DNA from: Patiria pectinifera
Taxonomy: Eukaryota > Echinodermata > Asteroidea > Valvatida > Asterinidae
Direction: 5' to 3'
DNA: 64,000 nucleotides
NCBI GenBank assembly: GCA_029964075.1
Contig: CM057141.1
Location: 3,100,001 to 3,164,000, forward strand
A program made the position numbers and the translations under genes. The notes under the pieces were generated by a model, which ran no database searches, was not told where the DNA came from, and saw only the letters and a list, made by a program, of their open reading frames with translations. Each line of letters opens with the position of its first letter. The stretch's first letter is position 1. Shown one piece after another: positions 11,501 to 23,041 of this stretch.

Positions 11501-14500
11501 GTGGTAATAACTACTGCTTAGAAGATATTAGTTCTGAAAAGAACTTGTCCTGCTTATTATCAACTTTGCTAAGTAGTTTTTTGTTCTGATAAGAACAGTC
11601 CTGCTGTAAGTTCTAAAAGACAAGTTCGTTGAGAACTTACAGCAGGACTGTTCTTATCAGAACAAAAAACTAGTTAGCAAAGTTGATAATAAGCAGGACA
11701 AGTTCTTTTCAGAACTAATATCTTCTAAGCAGTAGTTATTACCACATGGTGTTACCGCAAACCGAAATGATAAGGATTCAGTGACTTCCTCTGAGCTTGT
11801 CATCCTTGGGATTCTCTGTGGTGTCATGTCTGCACAACCAGCAGCTTGGCCATTTTCTATCTGTAGTTTACTTGACAGTCTGAATCACTGTGAAGCAACT
11901 CCAAGTTAGCATATTTCGTAGCCACCATGCCAGATGTGCTGAGAGCTATGCCAGAAGTTGTTTGAAGAACCGAGAGTACAAGCGCGCAAGTCAATAACCG
12001 GTCTTCGGCCTTATTTGCTGTCTGAGACAACATTATTATCACTTGCTTGCAGTCGGAGTGTGCCTGTAAATATGACTTCCAGAGGCGTAAGCCTGTGAAT
12101 TTCATTATTGCTTTCATAACAGAGTGCAAGAAAGCCTTCGGGGTGGTGTGAAATGCATTTACCCGGTGCACCGGGGTTGTGTGATGCATGTTTATGATGG
12201 AATTTTGTTTCCCCCCCATGTCTCTGCCCACTCACAATTTGCCCAAAGAAGGAAAATAAAATGAGCACACTGTAAAATGTTGAATCTGTTCCATTTTCAA
12301 GATTGCCATTTTCATTGCACTGACCTTTCAGTAGCATTACAGTAACTGCAAAACGGTTACAGCTTCTTTTTTACATTCATGTGACCTGTTTTTACATTTT
12401 GGTCAGTTTTGGAGGTTGAAGGATATACAAATTGTTAATAGCTTTTCCAAACTGTGTATGGTGCTTCCCCAAACAAATTAACATCACAAGAAAGTTTGCA
12501 CCCATGTAATAAAAACTAGTAATCGTTATCCAGTAGCCCCTTTAGCGCCCCTTACTGCCCTGCCTGTTACTTTCTGTAGAGCCCAACGTTGCCCTGCCTG
12601 TTACTTCTTGTACTGCCCAAAACTGCCCCAGCACTCTGTGTATCTATGGGTTTATCGGAGAATAAATACAGTAGCAGTGTGTATCAAACAAAGACAGGGT
12701 GTATCAAAAGATGTACGGCCTAATTGATAAATAATAGAAACTTATGAACTTGAACAATGTTATGAGCTACATGTACACTTTAATAGGAAGGCACTTTGAC
12801 AGTGTACAAGTTCAAACGTTCACTGCTTTTTATTACCTCTTTTGATACCGGTACACAAAGAACAGGTGTTTTTTTATGGGTTAAATAAGAGGATAAGTGA
12901 GAGGACTAGTCTCAGTTCAAGCAGTTTTGGCTCACCTTGAGATTTTCCACACCTGTGCCCAAAGCTTCGATGTACCCAGAGCACTCCGTGCCCAGGATGA
13001 AAGGCGTCCGGGGGCAGTCATCCACAGAGCCCTGGCGCGACATTAGATCCAAGAAGTTGAGACCACTGCAAATATAAGTCAGTATTTTAATCATTGAAGT
13101 AAAAGGATTTTTTTTTAAACAGTAATGTTTGTCAAGAACCACCATATATGGCCCATAAGGCCAGCATTTATCTCCGGTTTCCTTGGCATGAAACTACTGA
13201 GAATATAATTTCTATTCCCCCTGGATGGGATGCCAGTCCATCGCAGGTTACTCCCCAGCTAATGCCGGTACCCATTTATTCTCCTGGGTGGAGAGAGGCA
13301 AGTGGGGGTGTTGTGGCTTGCCCAAGGACACAGAATATGGTCTGCAGCTGGATTCGAACACCGGACCCCTTTGATCATGGATAGGTAATCAGGCTGGTGT
13401 TAATGTCAGATTCCTTAGAACTATATTTTCTATAACAGTCTCACCTTGCATAAAAATGTGGTCTTAACAAGTTAACCTTCAATATTAGTTTTCGCAATTT
13501 ATTGAGCGCTTGTACAGTCATAAATAAACCAGTACTTGAATGGGTAAAAAATACTAAACATTTATTGCTGTTTTAGAATCTAAATTCTGTCTGCAAATTA
13601 AAAATATTTATTCTAGCTCACGGACTGTTAAAAGTGTTGAAAGTTGTCTCCTGTCATTGCAATGAGTTCATTTTGAAAGCAATTGAAGGACTTGTATTTT
13701 TTTTTACAACATCACAAAAATTATGCAGCTTGAATTTATAGTGTCTGGCGTGTTGGTGTTGGTTTTATCCAGTAGACATGCTGCCTTCTTGTATTGCAAA
13801 ACAACCGGATGTAATGCTGATTGCTTAGTGCAATCCGAATACATAAATCCCTATGCACATCTGTCTTAGCCCTGGGATTCTAGACGCAATTGGAACTCGC
13901 CGCAGTTCGACTTAGAGTATTATTGCGGTCTGCCTACTTACATGCACTTTGTTTTGACGTCAGCTGCGCGGTCAAAAAATTGTTTAGATAGGATATTATT
14001 AGCTCAGACTCTTAATGAGGTCGTTGAATAAGGTCTGCATGCAAGTAGAAATTTACGTGCTGAGCAAAAAATCTGCAGGAAACCAGTCAACAGCAGTGTA
14101 AACCATATGGCATTTTCACTGGTGCCTCGTTTTTGCTTAGCAAACCTTCCCTGTGCTTAATTAGTGGATCTTTGGAATTTAGCTCCTGATCATCAGCTCA
14201 ATTTTACCATATAGGCCTATGGAAAATTTTGCATTGAATATATTTATCTGCATACAGCTGATGAATTTTCGCTTGGAATATGGCATCAGCTGTATACGCA
14301 TAGTTATTCAGCGTAAAATTTTCAGTTTACAGTAAGTTGACCTGATGATCAGGAGCTAATTACAAAGATGTATTTACTGATGGATATGGATGGAAAAGAA
14401 TGGTAGAAATTAACAAATAAACATCAACCATATGTTTGAGTAGTACATTTTGTGACTCTGCATCCTTACTTCAGAAATAAACAAAAAATATGCATGATTG

Positions 14501-17500
14501 CACACAGTACATGTGTACATATATCTGTAATTGTACATAATCAGTGTACTGTAATTTGTTTGTTTTCCCGCTTATGCTCATTTGTATGTATGCTTACATG
14601 TATATGCTGTGCACTAGGGGCACTGTCCATCCACCCAATCTCCCACTTCACTGCAGGCCCTTATACGTGCTTAGAGAGTTAGTAGCCAATGCCGAGATGA
14701 TAATCACAATCAAACCGGGCGAGGGTGGTTGCCGTGCCAACAAGAGGAGCCATCTCAGTGTGCGTGTGTGTTTGCGGCAACGGCGCATTAGAATAACGTG
14801 ACATTTCGGAGAGAGAAAAAAACATCCCCACCTGCAAGGCTGGGATGTTTGCGTGAATTTTCACGGCGATCTTAGAAGGAGATAATGAAGAATAAGTCAA
14901 TTTTTTTTGTTTCCTATGTGTCAACATTACGAGGCATCATGGCGAGAGCTCGTCACTGTGTTGATAAACCTTATTCCAACCGCTTAATTTTTTTGTCTTA
15001 GGTTAAATTCACGATGGCACTTAATTTCTGGCACATACTTTGCACCATATGGTGAAACATTGCATGAAGAAAATAAATGAGAAAACAGTACTAGTTATTC
15101 TTGATTAATTTGTGGAATGTGTTTGTACTTCTTTGAATGTTTCACAACTGGATAAAAAGTGGCACACAGTTATTATTTTGAAATTTCAGATTTAGTGTAC
15201 CTACATGTAGATCCAGCAATGTAGCCTGTAACAGATGTGGTAAATGCTGCGGGTTATTTGGAATCTAGTTTAAGGTCGGTAAAGAAATCTTGAGATATAA
15301 TGCGAGGCTTCTTAACATGTAAAAATCATCAATATTTGAGGGAAAAATGGTGACATTTCTGGCATTTGTTTCACAAGTGAAGGGAAAGTAAAGCCTTTTA
15401 AGAACAACAATTATATGACTTGTCACCATTTCTTAAGCAGTTTCTCATTTTTTTATATTTTGATTATTTTAATTACAATAGGACAACTGGAAAAATTAAG
15501 TCTTTTGTTCAAATACAGTGTTCCCAATGCCTTGATAATTTTGTGCAAGAGTTGTTTTTTTTTTTAGAATTGTAGACAGATAATAGAGTACGTGATATGT
15601 GAGGTTCAAGTTTTCAAGGTTCATTTTTGCACGACAGTTTCAGACTTAAAATCAACAACTTAAAAACTAAGTACTGTAAATAATTGTATTCATTCAATCT
15701 CTGTCACAAGACTAGACGTCGTCGCAGATTTCCATCTCGTGTTGGTTTCACTTGTTTTTGCTGGTAGCTTTGTGTGTGTGTACACAATCAAAGTTTATGA
15801 GGTCGCAAAATGTACATGTACATCTAGGTTCCAAATTTCCCCGGGTGGTAAAAAAATGGAAATTTGCATATCTTATCTCAAAAATTTTCCATTTGGAATA
15901 AAGCTACTGGATTGTACAATAAATACATGTAAAGAAACAGTATCTGCATTATCATGTCTTATATTTTTTGGCATGTTCTAAATGTTGTGCATTTCTGTTT
16001 ACGAAATTGTCTTGCCCAGCAACATCAAACACCCTGTCGTATTTTTTTGAAACAAGACATTGACAAGTAGTTCATTGAGCTATTCTTTCATTCAATAATT
16101 GTGTTTGTTTGTTTGATTGAAGTGTATGCTGTTTGGTTATTTGTTTTCAGTGTGGATTTCACAGGTGCTTGATTTGAGGGTCGGTGATTTGTTGATTAGT
16201 TACTTAGTTGGTTGATTAGATTGCTTGTTTGCTTATTTGTTGGTTGGTTGTTCCAGTGTTGCTTCATGTTTGGTCAGCTCGTCGGATGGTTAGTTGGCCA
16301 GTTGGCCACAGGTGGTTGATTTAAGGGTCGGTGATTTGTTGGTAAGTTACTTAGTTAGTTGATTAGATCGCTTGTTGTTTATTTGTTGGCTGGTTGCTTG
16401 AGTGTTGCTTCATGTTTGGTCAGCTCGTCGGATGGTTAGTTGGCCAGTTGGCCACAGGTGGTTGATTTGAGGGTCGGTGGTTTGCTGGTTAGTTACTTAG
16501 TTGGTTGATTAGATTGCTTGTTTGCTTATTTGTTGGTTGGTTGCTCGAGTGTTGCTTCATGTTTGGTCAGCTCGTCGGATGGTTAGTTGGCCAGTTGGCC
16601 ACAGGTGGTTGATTTGAGGGTCGGTGATTTGTTGGTAAGTTACTTAGTTAGTTGATTAGATTGCTTGTTTGCTTATTTGTTGGTTGGTTGTTCCAGTGTT
16701 GCTTCATGTTTGGTCAGCTCGTCGGATGGTTAGTTGGCCAGTTGGCCAGAAATTGCTGAAAAAGTTGGTTGGCTGATAGTTCTATAACTTTATTGATTGG
16801 TAGAGGGAGGAAAGCGTGGCAAAAAAAAAAATTGTTTAGGGTGAGGGGTGGTTAGTTGTAATTGTTTGTAGGTATTCCCTGGTTCGATTGGTCAGTTAAC
16901 TTAACAAACCTTTGGTTATTCCTATTTTTTTAAATTCTTTTTTCGATTTTAACTTTCTACCATCTGCTTGCAGTCTATAGAGTTGTTGAAATAATTGAAT
17001 ATGTACGGAAGCCCAATCGTGCCAGGTTTACCAAGTGGACAATAATTTGTTTTTGCAAAATAACGCAATATTTTTGCAAAATAACAAATAAATAAAAAAT
17101 TGTAATGCTTATATAGCGCTTTTTATCTTATCGACAGTCTCAAAGCGCTTTACAATTAATGCAGTTACGAATTAATCCAGTAGTTTTGCAAATTAAAGGA
17201 ATACCTTTTCGAACTAACACGATACTTTTGCACAATAATGCAATACTTTGCAAATCGTTAAAAATATTTTTTTTCTTCACCTGTTAAGCCTGGCATAGTC
17301 GGGCTTCCGTAATTAGCCTTTGTACTGCTGTGATGTTTTTGTTTCTGAGACGAATCGTCAGGCGCGAGTTGCTTCAGGCATTTAATGAGAGCACAGAGAC
17401 AAGTTGTACTTGGAGTTCGCAGATGTCACGCATGAACGATGGTGTGTAAACCGATACTGATGCGGGTACCGACACGTATTGTGCAGCTCATCTATACACT

Positions 17501-20500
17501 CAAAGTGTGTTTGTGTGACTGAATTGACGAATTAAATTTACAAATGGATGGACAGACCGACAGGTTTAGATTATCTGACGCTTTTTGTTTTAATTTTAAT
17601 AAATTAATGGATTCATTCACCCATGGATGGCGATGCAGGGGGAGGGGTGGGCAGGGAGAGGGTGGAGAACAATAATTTATCCAAGTTGATATGGATTTTA
17701 ACCAAGGTTGTACTGTGTTATTACCAAAAAGTGCAACGGCTCTAAGACATTGCCAGTCTGCCACTTTTTCCACATAAATGCAAATAGCGTACTGTGGGGA
17801 ATTGTATAAATGCACATATTTACTTGTGTGTTTGAATGGATAGATGTTGAAACTCTGGCCTATAGATTCAAATTGCGTCCCCAACCTTCCCAAGCTTCTT
17901 CCCTCACCCCAGCGACACCCCCCCCACCCTGGCAACCCTGCCCCCCCCCTCCAATTTCAACACCAAATTGAAACTTGTGGATTCACTACTAGGGCCCGTT
18001 GGGGAAAATGTGGGTTATACGTTTAACAGAAAGACGGAAAGTTGGAAAACAGGACAAAATGTTTTGATTGAACGAAATATCTACACATTTTCTTATTCAC
18101 AATCATTAACTGATTAAACTCTTGAAGTACTAGTGAAATTTGATCAGTGTTGCACATTAAAAAGCCAAAACCAGTAGGTTGAGATACATCGCAGATTTAT
18201 CACCAGTTCATGAGTGCATTATTTTTTTTTTGCAGTGATAAAAACCATCTCAAAGCAATTATTACAATGGCACAAACGCGTTATTATCTGCAAATTATAA
18301 TGACATTTTTCTCTTTGCCTCCAAAAAGGTCTCAGCAAAAAAACGCTGATATGAAACTGTGTCTTTTTATAATTGCATCTCATCAGTATACTTAACAGAT
18401 TTCCTTTGCATATGAAATGTTATGAATTAAGCAGTTTTCTTTTTACACAACATAGGCCTACTCTATGAAAATCCGCCAGGCACTGCTTATGTACAGTTTA
18501 TTATTATTTTGGTAATACTTAATTGAGCTTCATCCAAAGACCACGCGTTGTGCATTCGCCTGCCAGCAGCTCCACGAATCAAGACTAGTCCTCCACATGC
18601 AAAAGAAGCGTGTGGACGTTTAGGCGGCAAATCGCCTCCGACTTACGTCATAACATGAACGCATAATGAGGTCTGCTGGACAATCCGACTTTTTCCTGCC
18701 TCTCTCTTGAGTATTCACTCGACCATATGGTGAGCTTTTCACTCCAAATTTCAAGCAGAACGATACACATAATACCTATTTGACTTCTCTTTCAGCGGAA
18801 CGTACAAGACTCTTTAGCATTACACTCGGATATTTTGTGTAATTTTTATAACCCCAAATAAATGTCGCTCAAAAGTGTGACGATATGGAATCGGTTTGAA
18901 AATATGTTTACCAAATTGCCACAGGTTAAACACTGTTTTGACGGTTAATTTTGATTATGGAAAAAAAATATTAGAAGAGCAATATTAAATATGGCTGCTT
19001 ATACCCGACTAGATCACCGTAATTTAAACGGACCAAACAGTTTGCTCGTCATCTCTCTCGCAGTGAGAATTATTCTCCCTGCGAAAACCGTAGTACCTTT
19101 TTATTCTTCAAATTAAGTCATGAAAATGGTAGATTAAATATGGAATATTGAGTGTGTTGATATTAAATCAAATTATGTAGTCCTGAAATTGCAATCGGGT
19201 ACTGAAATCACCGATAACGACCATCATTAGCTATGACAATTCCATCAGGCTATATAGTACGTTGGGGCAGAGCTTAATTGTCGTCCGATTCACGAAACGG
19301 CAGAAACACGGTTATGATTGAATTGACCAACCCTGCGAATTAAGGTAATTGAGACGCGACTGTACACATTGCACGTTGCACTCGAACATGACAAGGACGC
19401 AAAGCGAAAAGCATGTCAAACGTTATAAAGTGCACTCGGAGCCCGGATTCGTAGTCTCTCCATTTTAAAAAGCAACCTTTCCAAATTCAGATAAATAAAA
19501 AAGAAAAGAAACAAAAAAGATTGATGTAGATTTATGCTCCAGGGACCCTTGTAATTCAAATGGAGGCAGCTCATTAAAATCCTTCACGCAGAACACAATC
19601 CAGCCAGACACCGTCGCGCAATCAGTTTTAAATTTCCAATCGGCATTGGTACAGCTTTAATACCATTGTCAATTGCAGGGGGGGGGGTGCGCAGTTGTTG
19701 TGCGCTCCCACGTGTAATAATCCCGGAAAGCATCCTAGATACATAACACAAAGAGGATTTTTGCCTAATTCAGCCTTGGAGGTTTAGTTCTGTTGATTCT
19801 TACCAGAAACCATTTGTTTTTCAGCACTATGTCTTATGGGGTGTTGCTTCAGATTGTTATAATGTGCACAGTATACCACAAGATTGATTCCTTCATCGCA
19901 ATCAACAAAATGCTGTACTCTTGAAGCAATCTAAACACGCAACATCCCAATATACGCTAGCCTAATATACGCGTGTGGTATAGAAATACTATTCTAGCGT
20001 TGATGTTGCATTTAATGTTGCTGTTCTATCGGTTGTAACGGGGCACTATAGGCCAACTTGTACCAAATTAGTAGGGGGCCTAAGCCTACCCTTGAGGCGT
20101 TGGAGATCATGCACGCTGCTCGTTCGTACAGGTGATTGATTTTTAAATGGTGTGTTCATGCTTTTTGAGCGTGGCAAAATGTATACCATTTAATTTTATG
20201 TTAGCATTACCTACAATGTTAAGAGCTCTGTACAAAGATACCACGAGTAAATCAAAAATATAGGTAAAGGCTACCAACAAAAGGTATCGATCGTTTGCGC
20301 AGCAGCCATCTTTGAGGTGTGTGGTTTTGATCAACGCGCATGAGCAGACCTCTACGCATGCGCAGACCTCTCGTGCATTCATTGTTAGCGAATTAACATT
20401 ACAAAACACACGTCAAAGATGGTTGCCGAGCACAATCGATCTATTACAGTCTACAAGTCCTTATTTAGTTCTGTCTTGTTAATAATAAAACCCCTAGATT

Positions 20501-23041
20501 GGTCGATGGTACCCTTCATAGTTTATGGCTTGTATAAAATGCTGGTAGTGGAAATCTATGCTGGCTAGCCGAGCTTTTTGTAAAGCACGCAACTCGCGCC
20601 ACGCCCCCTCCCAGGGACCAGAAAAAGTCTGGGGCAATTTGGTTTTCCTATTTTAAGGTAAATAACAAAGTAATTTATCACTCCGTTTGTGCAAAGCTGC
20701 ACTCAATTTCAAGGAACTGCTCAGAATAATACATTGCTCATGGTAGATGGAATTAATTAGCGAAGTATCAAAATCAGCCGAGAAGCAGCATGCACGAGCA
20801 GTATCAATAGACCTTTATCAGGCTGCCACCATTTCAGTCATGTTCCCTGTATCCAATAACTGTACCGAATGATAATGTTTTTTGTGCAAAAAGGAACCAG
20901 ACTATTTCAAGGGCGGATCCAGAACACAATTTTTTTTGGGAGGGGCCAAAAAATTTTTGGTGCCCCAAAAAAGTGGGTCAAAAAAATTACGGCGTGGGGT
21001 TCGGGGCCCGCTTAAGAAATTTTTTTTTTTGGATTCTAGCTGCTCTGCGATCTGAGGCAATTTCTGACCACTTTACTTTAACCAATTTTTTTGAGGATGG
21101 TGGTGTGGTGTACTCATTGCCTGCCTATTGCGATGTCACAAAAAAAAAAAAAATGGTTTTTTTTTGCATGGCATGGGCCCCTTTTGGGCCCCCCTGATGG
21201 ACTATGTTTCCTTCCAGCCTCGCTTTGGTTACGTTGATTTTGAATGGAGAAAAATCAAGATGGCCGCAACATGATTAATGGTCTATATAACATGTTCTAG
21301 TACTTAGCAATTCCCACCGGCAAAAAAATGAACTACAATGCCTTTTCCCAGTTTTGCAACATTGATAATAAATGTTACTAGCATCGTGACTTAGGACGTA
21401 CTCCCTGGCTACAAGGCATATACGGGTTTTATGACTTCTGACTAGCGCCCCTTCAACAAAGACATTGACACATTTTGGAAAACGCCGACATAATGGCTGA
21501 ATAGCTCAGTTGGTAAAGCACCGGAACGGTTATCCGTTGGTCGCTGGTTCAAGCCTGCTCCAGTCAATTTCTTAGCTGAAGTCTTAAATCAAGCAAATAT
21601 TGTCTCCGCTTGGAAGCAGCAGCATTAAATTAATGGTTCGCTCAGATCAGCCTGCACATTTTCTGTGCGAGGTGTTGCATATGCGAAGGGGGAAACATTT
21701 TTCAACTGCACAGAATGATGTACATGTAGTTGGTATTCCAAAGTAATAACTGCACAGTTTGGTGCCAATTGGTTTTTTTTTGACAGAAACATTCTTGAGA
21801 AAAAAATAATTAATGTTTTTCCCCCAGTTTACCATGGTATACCGTTTATATAGCTTTTATAAGTATCAATTGTCCAACATTCTCCTGAGGACGGACAGAG
21901 TACACTGTCCGAAACGTCAACAAAAATTCTCACCTCCGGTTCTTTTCAGAATCACACTTCTTCACTGCTGAGATAATTAAAGTGGGTACCCGCGAAACCC
22001 ATCCTTTATTCTACCTTTCCATCACCATGCAAAGCTTCACATCACATTGAGAAATAATTATGATATAGTCTTTAACAAGTTGCATTGATGCATTAAACTA
22101 AATAAATAAATAAACCATCACTGGCATCACGAATTGACACGCTGTGCATCAAAACAACCGCATCTTATGCAATTTCTTATAATTTCCTACACGATGTGCC
22201 TCTGCTTTTTTTTAAAATCGATTTTCCACTGATGTGTTTTTCAACAGCGGATGGACTTATTAGGGCTTACTTGCGTTTCTCCCGTTCCCACGCGATAGAA
22301 AGTAATTCTTTACCAAACACTTCATTGTACGTCACAGCAATCTCTTGAGGATGTGATAACGTTGGTGAGGAGGAGTGTCAATAGTTTATTGGGTAAAAAA
22401 ATGTTTGACGGGGACCTTTGATGATAGTCAAGCAAGTTCAACTGATCGTTCCAAAATGTGGCGATGTCGTGTTTTCTAAACAAAAAAGGTACCTTAAATT
22501 TTGGCAAAACAACATTGTAAACTTTCCTATTCACGGACAAGTGAACATCATGATTTTGGATTATATCGTACTCTTAGCTACCGGGATTGTGTCTTGCAGA
22601 CCTTCAATATTTTGTCGTGCATGAACTATTTCTTACAAACAGTCTGACATTTTGGTAACATGTCATTCTCTTCCTTCGAGTCAAGAGATATTGGAAGATT
22701 CATATCGACGTCGGTGAAGGGCGAAACCCAATATCACATCACCTTGAAAGATGACATGCATAAATAATGATGAAACTCAAAACAATCAAAGTCAGCTAGC
22801 CATCCTTAAAAGCGGAAACCCGAACTCACCAGGCCTTGACTCGGACTAGGACCTCACCATCCTTAGGCGTCGGAACGGTCTTCTTCATCACCTTCACGCG
22901 GTTGGCACCCCCGAAGGACTGCAGCACCACAGCTCGCATCTCGGGCTCGGTTCCCTTGGTGGTGGCATCGGCAGCGGCTGTCTGGTCTGCCGGCTCGCCT
23001 GAACCTGTCGTCTGCTCGGTATTCGCCTCGGTGGTCGCCAT
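5598..23041 (-). CDS. VAT1: Synaptic vesicle membrane protein VAT-1 homolog (MDR/quinone-oxidoreductase family), 8 coding exons
   Basis: Coding exons: 23041-22830, 13065-12936, 10565-10350, 9343-9198, 8443-8340, 7569-7514, 6404-6210, 5729-5598. All introns are GT-AG and all phases join, giving 396 aa, close to the usual size of about 390. The family is zinc-free medium-chain reductases related to zeta-crystallin; VAT-1 proteins associate with vesicle and mitochondrial membranes and bind NADPH. After a low-complexity acidic N-terminus (residues 1-34) comes the GroES-like fold, with GLNFLDLMSRQG and TECSGYIEALG. The Rossmann fold follows, with its glycine loop around residues 180-187 (HSAGGNLG) and GLDIVLDC later. 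The sixth exon is only 56 bp and encodes NVVTGETRSFF. The start ATG has a good context (AACATGG). The loop reads GGNLG where relatives usually have GGVG. Exon 8 could alternatively splice at 5646/5645 (AAG|GTATAC) to an exon I did not find; the nearby AATAAA favours the stop at 5600-5598. Confidence 0.9.
6446..6798. mobile_element. MITE with CCTAACGTGGCGC terminal inverted repeats
   Basis: CCTAACGTGGCGC at 6446-6458 is matched by its exact reverse complement at 6786-6798, giving a 353-bp non-coding element in VAT1 intron 6. Extra copies of AACGTGG occur inside and just outside. I could not settle a target duplication. Confidence 0.6.
9469..9867. mobile_element. TTAA-flanked MITE, CCCTAAC family
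   Basis: TTAA (9465-9468), then CCCTAACTCCCTGGGCC, starts the element; GGGCGGTTAGGG, then TTAA (9868-9871), ends it. TTAA duplications and CCCTA termini are typical of piggyBac-like elements. The interior is rich in CCTCAATCC and AATCCTCC words, shared with copies near 34200, 43800 and 50400. It lies in VAT1 intron 3. Confidence 0.65.
10800..10965 (+). repeat. tRNA-related SINE copy
   Basis: The A-box-like TGCTCAGTTGG and B-box-like GGTTCAAACCC are spaced as in a tRNA gene but lack a foldable acceptor stem. The flank CTTCTGACTAG...ACAAAGACATTG is shared with the copy at 21425-21590, so this is a dispersed SINE and not a tRNA gene. It lies in VAT1 intron 2. Confidence 0.5.
11261..11335 (+). 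repeat. Repeat copy carrying a conserved hairpin (GACTAG-AGTACA-CTAGTC)
   Basis: CTGACGAC is followed by the stem GACTAG, the loop AGTACA and the stem CTAGTC. After it comes TCTCGCCTCC and TCAGAACCATGCCTCTTCAC, homologous to the copy at 21885-21960. The two hairpins differ in sequence but both pair perfectly. Confidence 0.5.
11472..11772. repeat. Young foldback (hairpin) element, about 140-bp arms
   Basis: The arm at about 11472-11611 is repeated almost perfectly in inverted orientation at about 11634-11772, with a loop of about 22 bp. By eye I see only a handful of mismatches. It lies in VAT1 intron 2, codes for nothing, and its transcript would form a long hairpin. Confidence 0.85.
13163..13385 (-). 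repeat. tRNA-derived SINE fragment
   Basis: On the minus strand GTGTTCGAATCC resembles a Pol III B box. It is followed by GTGTCCTTGGGCAAG and then by a stretch that in plus orientation contains GCCGGTACCCATTTAT. The latter two blocks recur in the SINE copies at 55593-55972 and 56209-56588, so they belong to one family with a shared central domain. It lies in VAT1 intron 1, 20 bases or more beyond exon 2. Confidence 0.55.
14179..14359. mobile_element. 181-bp MITE with 23-bp terminal inverted repeats
   Basis: TTAGCTCCTGATCATCAG starts the left end (14179-14201). The right end (14337-14359) is its inverse with one mismatch. Inner segments with CATACAGCTGATG and CATCAGCTGTATACG are also inverted, so the entire element can fold. 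The flanks share AATT. Confidence 0.65.
16162..16750 (+). repeat. Four tandem copies of a unit of about 148 bp
   Basis: Units begin near 16164, 16312, 16456 and 16605 with a shared GATTTGAGGGTCGGTG-type phrase and end with TTAGTTGGCCAGTTGGCCA. Spacing is 145-149 bp. The units are themselves built of GTTG/GATT short words, suggesting growth from a simple GTTT-type repeat just upstream (about 16100). Confidence 0.8.
17005..17310. mobile_element. 306-bp MITE with ACGGAAGCCC terminal inverted repeats
   Basis: ACGGAAGCCCAATCGTGCCAG at the left is matched inverted by the right terminus, which ends GGGCTTCCGT, with a few mismatches. The interior has repeated TTTTGCAAAATAACGC-like words. A nested inverted pair (AGCGCTTT near 17116 and AAAGCGCTTTACAATT near 17142) may be a second small insertion. 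Confidence 0.6.
20908..21199. mobile_element. Internally deleted relative of the 966-4830 transposon
   Basis: It opens with the same CAAGGGCGGATCCAG and follows the left end of the large element as far as GGGGTTCGGGGC. It then continues directly with the right-end sequence (CCGCTTAAG..., GGATTCTAG..., TGAGGCAATTTCTGACCAC). The gene and both palindrome arrays are missing. The junction is at a shared GGGGC, as expected from interrupted gap repair. The right terminus is eroded after CCCCCCTG. Flanking octamers GACTATTT (20900-20907) and GACTATGT (21200-21207) differ at one base, fitting an older 8-bp duplication. Confidence 0.8.
21425..21590 (+). repeat. tRNA-related SINE copy
   Basis: TAGCTCAGTTGG (A box) and GGTTCAAGCCT (B box) are spaced as in a tRNA. 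The acceptor halves do not pair and there is no CCA-adjacent stem. The upstream phrase CTTCTGACTAGCGCC matches the copy at 10800-10965. Confidence 0.55.
21885..21960 (+). repeat. Repeat copy carrying a conserved hairpin (GGACAG-AGTACA-CTGTCC)
   Basis: CTGAGGAC is followed by the stem GGACAG, the loop AGTACA, the stem CTGTCC and GAAACGTC. The tail with CACCTCCGGTTCT matches the repeat copy at 11261-11335. The ends of Penelope-like elements in other animals carry similar hammerhead-like hairpins; family membership here is inference. Confidence 0.5.

Larger units (their letters stand above)
13386..22829. other. VAT1 intron 1, repeat-bearing, no gene seen
   Basis: Most of this first intron (22829-13066) is AT-rich unique-looking sequence. 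Recognisable insertions are at 14179-14359, 16162-16750, 17005-17310, 20908-21199, 21425-21590 and 21885-21960. Long purine, cytosine and T runs occur near 17640, 17890-17950 and 19670. No open frame here has protein-like composition. Confidence 0.5.

Noticed and set aside
17097..17160. rRNA- or bacterial-looking AGCGCTTT motif pair
   Set aside because: It is a small inverted repeat within a MITE; nothing else points to RNA genes or bacterial DNA.
21885..21918. Functional hammerhead ribozyme
   Set aside because: There is one extra base between CTGAGGA and the stem, no stem I is visible and stem III would have no loop. I kept only the covarying hairpin as a finding.
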